Source: an uncultured Mycoplasmatota bacterium
GTDB taxonomy: Bacteria > Bacillota_I > Bacilli_A > RF39 > UBA660
Assembly (NCBI GenBank): GCA_900551925.1
Contig: URXR01000045.1
Span: 1 to 9,716 of the forward strand
Direction: 5' to 3'
DNA length: 9,716 bases
A program made the position numbers and the translations under genes. The notes below the pieces were generated by a model. That model searched no databases, had not been told where the DNA came from, and was given only the letters and a program-made list of their open reading frames with translations. Positions 6,618 through 9,716 of the stretch are shown one piece after another (position 1 is the first letter of the stretch; the number at the start of each line of letters is the position of its first letter).

Positions 6618-7728
6618 TCCTTATAGGTAAAATAAGACAAGTTAAATCATCATCACTATCTTCCTCAAGTAAAATAGGTTTTATTTCTCCTACAAAAGTT
6701 AAAATAACATTTTTAGATTTTATTGTTCTTAAAGCCTCCATCATATATTTACCACTAAAAGAAATTTTTATTGAAGAATCACAATCAATCTTCATCTTTT
6801 CTTCAACTTTACCTATTTCTAAAGACATTGAAGTAATCTTAAGCATACCATTTTTTATCTCTAAAGTAATAATATTATTATCTTTATCATTATTTAAAAT
6901 ACTAGCCCTATCAACCATACTATAAAACTCATGAGTACTAACATTTATATTAAATAATGACTCATTAGGAATTAAATTCTTAGTATTAGGATAAGTACCA
7001 TTTATAAGTCGAGATTGGAAAATAATATTTTCAAATTTAAAAATAACTTTATTACTAAACAAATACATAGCAATAAGACTATCATCTTCCGTAGGTATTA
7101 TCTTTAAAAGTTCACTCAAATTCTTACTAGGAATAATGATATCAACATCATTTTCTAACTTTTCCTTAAGTTTAACTTTCTTTAAAGCTAAACGATAAGA
7201 ATCAGTAGCACTACACTCAAAATTATCTCCACTAGCTTTAATATTAACTCCCGTTAACACCACTCTAGCTTCATCTAAAGAACAAGCATAATTAGTTTGT
7301 AATATCATTGTCTTAAAATCATTAGCTTTCATCATTATTACATCATCAGATAAATCAAAATTAATATCTGGATATTCACGAGCATCAATACCATTTAAAT
7401 TAAAATTACTATTCGTTGTAAATACCATAATCTTATGATCATCAACAATTTCTATATTAATAAACTCTTCATCCAATTTTCTAATTATATCTAAAATATA
7501 CTTTCCTTTTATTACAATAGAACCAACACTTTCAATAACAAGATCATCACTCTTATTTATAACAGTTTGAATAGTTATATCATTATCAGAAGCCGTAAGA
7601 ACTAATCTATCTCTAAAAAGTTCAAACTTAATACCTGATAAGATAGGAATAATATTTTTAGTTGAAATAGCTTTAGCTACATTTGTTAAACCTTCTAAAA
7701 GTAAATCTTTTTTAATTTTTAATTTCAT
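6610..7728 (-). CDS. dnaN: DNA polymerase III beta subunit (sliding clamp)
   Basis: DnaN forms the ring-shaped homodimer that tethers DNA polymerases to the template and binds many repair and control proteins. The 372 residues fit the three-domain clamp fold. Recognisable stretches are the N-terminal NIIPILSGIKFE, the central INGTYPNT segment (RLINGTYPNTKNLIP) and the C-terminal LPIRTY, which closely matches the LPVRTY ending of the B. subtilis clamp and lines the hydrophobic client pocket. The ATG at 7728 follows a GAAGG-type Shine-Dalgarno about 8-9 bases upstream. It lies 141 bases downstream of dnaA and is closed off by a strong terminator, so it does not obviously co-transcribe with recF as in many Firmicutes. 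Identity is certain. Confidence 0.97.
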   Translation of the reverse strand: MKLKIKKDLLLEGLTNVAKAISTKNIIPILSGIKFELFRDRLVLTASDNDITIQTVINKSDDLVIESVGSIVIKGKYILDIIRKLDEEFINIEIVDDHKIMVFTTNSNFNLNGIDAREYPDINFDLSDDVIMMKANDFKTMILQTNYACSLDEARVVLTGVNIKASGDNFECSATDSYRLALKKVKLKEKLENDVDIIIPSKNLSELLKIIPTEDDSLIAMYLFSNKVIFKFENIIFQSRLINGTYPNTKNLIPNESLFNINVSTHEFYSMVDRASILNNDKDNNIITLEIKNGMLKITSMSLEIGKVEEKMKIDCDSSIKISFSGKYMMEALRTIKSKNVILTFVGEIKPILLEEDSDDDLTCLILPIRTY

Positions 7729-7778
7729 AAATTTTACCTTCTTTCTTTTATATATTTTATTATTATTTTTATTATTAC

Positions 7779-7796
7779 TGTTAATATTGTTAATAA
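7779..7796 (-). repeat. Tandem pair of DnaA-box-like 9-mers
   Basis: Read on the minus strand, TTATTAACA (7796-7788) is followed directly by ATATTAACA (7787-7779). The two 9-mers abut without a spacer and differ at the first and fifth positions of the canonical form only by A/T changes. They sit beside the AT-rich triplet run in the dnaA/dnaN gap. A DnaA-binding role is inferred from position and partial resemblance to TTATCCACA. Confidence 0.45.
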
Positions 7797-7812
7797 CTAT
7801 GAATATCCTTTA

Positions 7813-7848
7813 ATATCAACAGAATTTACCACATTTTAATGTTGATAT
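7813..7848. repeat. 9-bp inverted repeat ATATCAACA/TGTTGATAT
   Basis: ATATCAACA (7813-7821) and TGTTGATAT (7840-7848) are exact inverted copies separated by 18 bases. ATATCAACA differs from the DnaA box TTATCCACA at two positions. The pair could bind DnaA in opposite orientations or be an operator for dnaN expression; an RNA hairpin with an 18-base loop is less likely. The same 9-mer recurs at 140-148. Confidence 0.45.
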
Positions 7849-7869
7849 AAATTAACAAATTTCACAAAG

Positions 7870-8961
7870 TCATGTTAATTGCTTTTCAATATCATTAATT
7901 GCATCCTTAAGTTCCTTATTAATTTGCATTTCCCTTTCAATTTTATTACAAGCATGAATAACTGTAGCATGATTCTTTCCAGAAAATTCAATACCTATTC
8001 TTTCAAAAGATTCATCAGTAAGTTTCCGACAAAGATACATAGCAACTTGTCTAGGAATAGCTAAATTAGGAGTTCTTTTCTTAGACTTCATATCTTCAAA
8101 GGAAATTTTATAAAAATTAGCCACACTCTTTTGAATTCTTCTAATGTTATTTTGATCAGTAATAGCATCTTTTTTAACAAAGTCCTTTAAAGCTTCCATT
8201 GCAAAATTAGTAGTAATATTAGTAACACACATAATAGCAGAATATGCTACTAATCTAGTAATGGAACCTTCAAGTTGTCTTACATCATTCCCAATATTAG
8301 AAGCAATATAAGATATAACATCATCTCCAATTACTACATCTTCTCTTTTTAACTTTTTCTTGATAATAGCAACCTTCAAATCATAATCTGGAGGGCTAAT
8401 ATCAACTTGAAGTCCCCAAGCAAAACGCGTTCTAAGTCTATCTTCTAAAACCTTTAAATCCTCAGGAGACCTATCCGAAGAAACAATAATTTGCTTGCTA
8501 TCATTATATAAATTATTAAAAGTATGAAAAAATTCTTGTTGAGTTTTCTCAGCTCCCCCTAAAAATTGAATATCATCAATAATTAGTACATCAACATTTC
8601 GATATTTATTTTTAAAAAACTCAACATAATCAAGATTATTAACATTATTATTTTTTCTAGCAAGTCCCGTAAAGTCATTCATAAAATCATCACTAGTTAC
8701 ATATAAAACTTTCTTCTTATGCTTTTTTTCAATATAATTTCCAATCGCATGCATCAAATGAGTTTTACCAAGACCACTATTACCGTATATAAACAAAGGA
8801 TTATACATAGTACCAGGATTTTCCGCTACCGCTAGAGCTGCCGCTTGAGCAAATTTATTAGATTCCCCAACTACAAAGCTATCAAAAGTATAATTTTTAT
8901 TAAGATTAGAAGTATGATTGAAGAATTCTTCATCTTCATAAATATTATTATCTTTTTTCAA
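7870..8961 (-). CDS. dnaA: Replication initiator DnaA, N-terminally truncated at the contig junction
   Basis: DnaA binds and melts the origin and helps load the helicase. The 363 residues cover domain III from about residue 20 (YTFDSFVVGESNKFA) with Walker A GNSGLGKTH (60-68), Walker B LIIDDIQ (126-132), sensor 1 (158-165), the RLRTRF arginine-finger box (175-180) and sensor 2 VRQLEGS (227-233). Domain IV, the helix-turn-helix, runs from about 275. Domain I and most of the linker, roughly 90 residues, are missing. The only available start is a TTG at 8961 with no Shine-Dalgarno and a stop four codons upstream, exactly where base composition changes. This is a broken gene, not a natural short form. 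The DNA-reading motif is GKNHATV (328-334) instead of the usual GRDHTTV. Confidence 0.95.
   Translation of the reverse strand: MKKDNNIYEDEEFFNHTSNLNKNYTFDSFVVGESNKFAQAAALAVAENPGTMYNPLFIYGNSGLGKTHLMHAIGNYIEKKHKKKVLYVTSDDFMNDFTGLARKNNNVNNLDYVEFFKNKYRNVDVLIIDDIQFLGGAEKTQQEFFHTFNNLYNDSKQIIVSSDRSPEDLKVLEDRLRTRFAWGLQVDISPPDYDLKVAIIKKKLKREDVVIGDDVISYIASNIGNDVRQLEGSITRLVAYSAIMCVTNITTNFAMEALKDFVKKDAITDQNNIRRIQKSVANFYKISFEDMKSKKRTPNLAIPRQVAMYLCRKLTDESFERIGIEFSGKNHATVIHACNKIEREMQINKELKDAINDIEKQLT
8943..8961. other. Probable chimeric junction between two genomes
   Basis: On the minus strand this stretch encodes the residues of DnaA just before domain III (KKDNNI). On the plus strand it reads YYYLFSK, which fits seamlessly onto the ATPase tail to its right. 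Left of it the DNA is strongly AT-rich with Bacilli genes; right of it GC content rises and codon use changes. Both genes lose their remaining coding sequence here. A short shared sequence used as an assembly overlap would explain all of this. Confidence 0.75.
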
Positions 8962-9056
8962 AGACAGGATTTACAGACAGATGCATAGAAACAGCGCAGC
9001 AAAACAGGAACATTAATCTTGTGAGCTATGCCGATATTGCTGAGAGTAATAAATAA
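8943..9056 (+). CDS. C-terminal end of a putative AAA-type ATP-binding protein (partial)
   Basis: A plus-strand frame runs into a TAA at 9054-9056 and reads LFSKTGFTDRC, then about 20 residues with the pattern of an alpha helix followed by a short strand (INLVSYADI). The motif [LY]FSK[ST]GFT followed by a helix and a strand ending in a DI or DL pair is, from memory, typical of the nuclease-like C-terminal domain (DUF234 type) of archaeal-type AAA ATPases (PF01637), which are common in gut Firmicutes and Bacteroidetes. Only about 38 residues are present; the ATPase domain would lie beyond the junction and is replaced by dnaA sequence. The coding frame stays open a little further left (from 8922), but those codons belong to dnaA. 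The family call rests on one short motif. Confidence 0.45.
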   Translation, partial: YYYLFSKTGFTDRCIETAQQNRNINLVSYADIAESNK

Positions 9057-9069
9057 CCTGATAATAGAA

Positions 9070-9093
9070 GAAACCCGGCGAAAGCCGGGCTTC
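9070..9093. terminator. Hairpin terminator between two convergent genes
   Basis: CCCGGC (9074-9079) pairs with GCCGGG (9084-9089) around a GAAA loop, and outer A-T and G-C pairs extend the stem. On the minus strand the only mismatch becomes a G-U pair, giving a continuous 10-bp stem followed by the moderately U-rich TTCTATTAT. The hairpin lies 13 bases after the plus-strand stop and 21 bases past the minus-strand stop, so it may serve both genes. Its GC-rich stem is unlike the AT-only hairpins on the left side. Confidence 0.7.
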
Positions 9094-9114
9094 AACATTA
9101 TTCAGGTTAATTAA

Positions 9115-9716
9115 CTATTTGATAGTTCTAACACCATATTTGCACTGAGTAAGTGGAGTAGTAGCAACTACAGCGCCGTCAGCGTTCTTAACTACTAATT
9201 TAACCTTGTAGTAGTTCTTGCCCTTAACCGGGTTAGTGTTAGTGTAAGTGTTTGTAGTCTTGTTTACAGTGTTCTTGTATCCTGATGACTTCTTAGTTGA
9301 CTTGTAGAACTTGTAAGTTACTGTGTATCCGTTGTCAACTAATGTCTGAACGTCAGCATTAACTGTAACCTTAACCTTCTTGCCAACCTTAGCAGTTCTT
9401 ACAGTTACTGCAAGATCCTGAACGTAAGCTTTTGCAGTTGCGTCAGTCCATTTAGTAAGGCTATCAACTAAAGCAGCAATTTTAGTAAGGTTAGCTTCGA
9501 AATCTAAAGCTTCACTATATTCTGCAATGTAAGCAGCTGTTGCTTCCTGTAATGCCTTAACAGCAGCAGCATCTTCTGCAGTTATCTTGTCCTGGCTCCA
9601 TTTTGCACCTAGTGGGACATATGCATCAATAAGTGCCTGTCTTTCGGCAGCCTGAAGTTTATCAGTGTAGCTATTAGGTGCAGTAATATTAGTTACTGAA
9701 GTTCTTGTTCCGATGA
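9115..9716 (-). CDS. C-terminal part of a secreted or surface protein (partial)
   Basis: The last 199 residues of an open frame end at TAG (9115-9117); the start lies beyond the window, with the first full codon at 9714-9712. Residues 1 to about 100 are Ala-rich and helical (for example LQAAERQALIDAYVPLGAKW and ITAEDAAAVKALQEATAAYI), like spacer helices in surface proteins. The rest is beta-rich and Lys/Thr/Val-rich with TVRTAKVGKKVKVTV, VTYKFYKS and a final YYKVKLVVKNADG plus QCKYGVRTIK. This matches, as I recall, the C-terminal Ig-like module that closes many extracellular proteins of Lachnospiraceae. No LPXTG motif or membrane anchor is visible. Codon use is richer in G and C than in the genes left of 8958. 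The function of the whole protein is unknown. Confidence 0.75.
   Translation of the reverse strand, partial: IGTRTSVTNITAPNSYTDKLQAAERQALIDAYVPLGAKWSQDKITAEDAAAVKALQEATAAYIAEYSEALDFEANLTKIAALVDSLTKWTDATAKAYVQDLAVTVRTAKVGKKVKVTVNADVQTLVDNGYTVTYKFYKSTKKSSGYKNTVNKTTNTYTNTNPVKGKNYYKVKLVVKNADGAVVATTPLTQCKYGVRTIK

Larger units (their letters stand above)
7729..7869. other. dnaA-dnaN intergenic region, candidate oriC element
   Basis: This 141-bp gap is the position of the unwinding site (incC) in Bacillus subtilis. It is extremely AT-rich, with runs of TTA/TAA triplets at 7757-7777 that could serve as an unwinding element. Next to them are four 9-mers of the form WTATYAACA: 7779-7787 and 7788-7796 in tandem on the minus strand, and 7813-7821 and 7840-7848 as an inverted pair. 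TTTACCACA at 7825-7833 is a further weak DnaA-box relative. No perfect TTATCCACA box occurs here. The polarity of the triplet run does not clearly match the Bacillus DnaA-trio arrangement, so the unwinding role is only suggested. A dnaN promoter should also lie here, but I cannot place it confidently. Confidence 0.5.

Noticed and set aside
7870..7872. Mycoplasma-type code with TGA as Trp, considered because of the extreme AT content
   Set aside because: Trp in GyrB, ComK and DnaA is encoded by TGG, no gene has internal TGA, and dnaA ends at TGA where family members normally end.
7879..8064. Plus-strand open frame of about 61 codons antisense to dnaA
   Set aside because: It lies fully within the conserved domain IV coding region of dnaA and shows no family features or ribosome-binding site.
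8959..8961. TTG as a genuine start producing a naturally short DnaA
   Set aside because: No Shine-Dalgarno precedes it, a stop lies four codons upstream, and the composition shift and the broken gene on the other strand explain the truncation better.
1..9716. CRISPR array, mobile element, tRNA/rRNA or defence cluster
   Set aside because: I found no regularly spaced direct repeats, transposase-like frames, terminal inverted repeats or RNA-gene signatures on either strand. The repeats present are parS sites and short 9-mers.

Overview
The window holds two unrelated pieces of DNA. Bases 1 to about 8958 are very AT-rich and carry the replication-origin neighbourhood of a low-GC Bacillota, most likely a member of the Bacilli. 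All genes lie on the minus strand in the classic order dnaA, dnaN, recF, gyrB, gyrA, with a ComK-family competence regulator between dnaN and recF. Three features point to Bacilli: ComK, perfect Bacillus-type parS sites, and an exact match to the Noc-binding sequence. TGG encodes Trp and TGA is a stop (dnaA), so the code is the standard bacterial one, not the mycoplasma one. A finer placement, such as an uncultured gut clade related to RF39 or the Erysipelotrichales, is a guess.

Layout from left to right: bases 1-438 are non-coding, with a perfect DnaA box, three perfect parS palindromes, one Noc-type palindrome and the gyrA terminator. Then come gyrA (439-2874), gyrB (2884-4806) and recF (4799-5899), a tightly coupled unit with its own consensus promoter. 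The comK-like gene (6016-6471) has a promoter and terminator of its own. dnaN (6610-7728) ends in a strong terminator. The 141-bp dnaN/dnaA gap is an oriC candidate, packed with DnaA-box-like 9-mers and AT-rich DNA. The last gene of this part is dnaA (7870 to about 8958), which lacks its domain I/II coding part.

From about 8958 to the end, composition and codon use change abruptly. This part holds the last codons of a plus-strand gene resembling archaeal-type AAA ATPases with a DUF234-like tail, a GC-rich hairpin terminator, and the C-terminal 199 residues of a minus-strand secreted or surface protein of Lachnospiraceae style. dnaA and the ATPase gene are both cut at the same point, within a roughly 18-bp stretch that reads sensibly in both genes. 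An assembly chimera between two gut bacteria is the simplest explanation.

Together the left-hand genes initiate replication (DnaA), provide polymerase processivity (DnaN), repair gaps (RecF) and control supercoiling (GyrA/B). The parS and Noc sites would load ParB and Noc to segregate the origin and to keep division off the nucleoid. I see no new multi-gene system. The least ordinary points are comK inside the origin operon, the combined parS/Noc-site cluster, and the co-occurrence of divergent DnaA-box-like repeats with an altered DnaA DNA-recognition motif.
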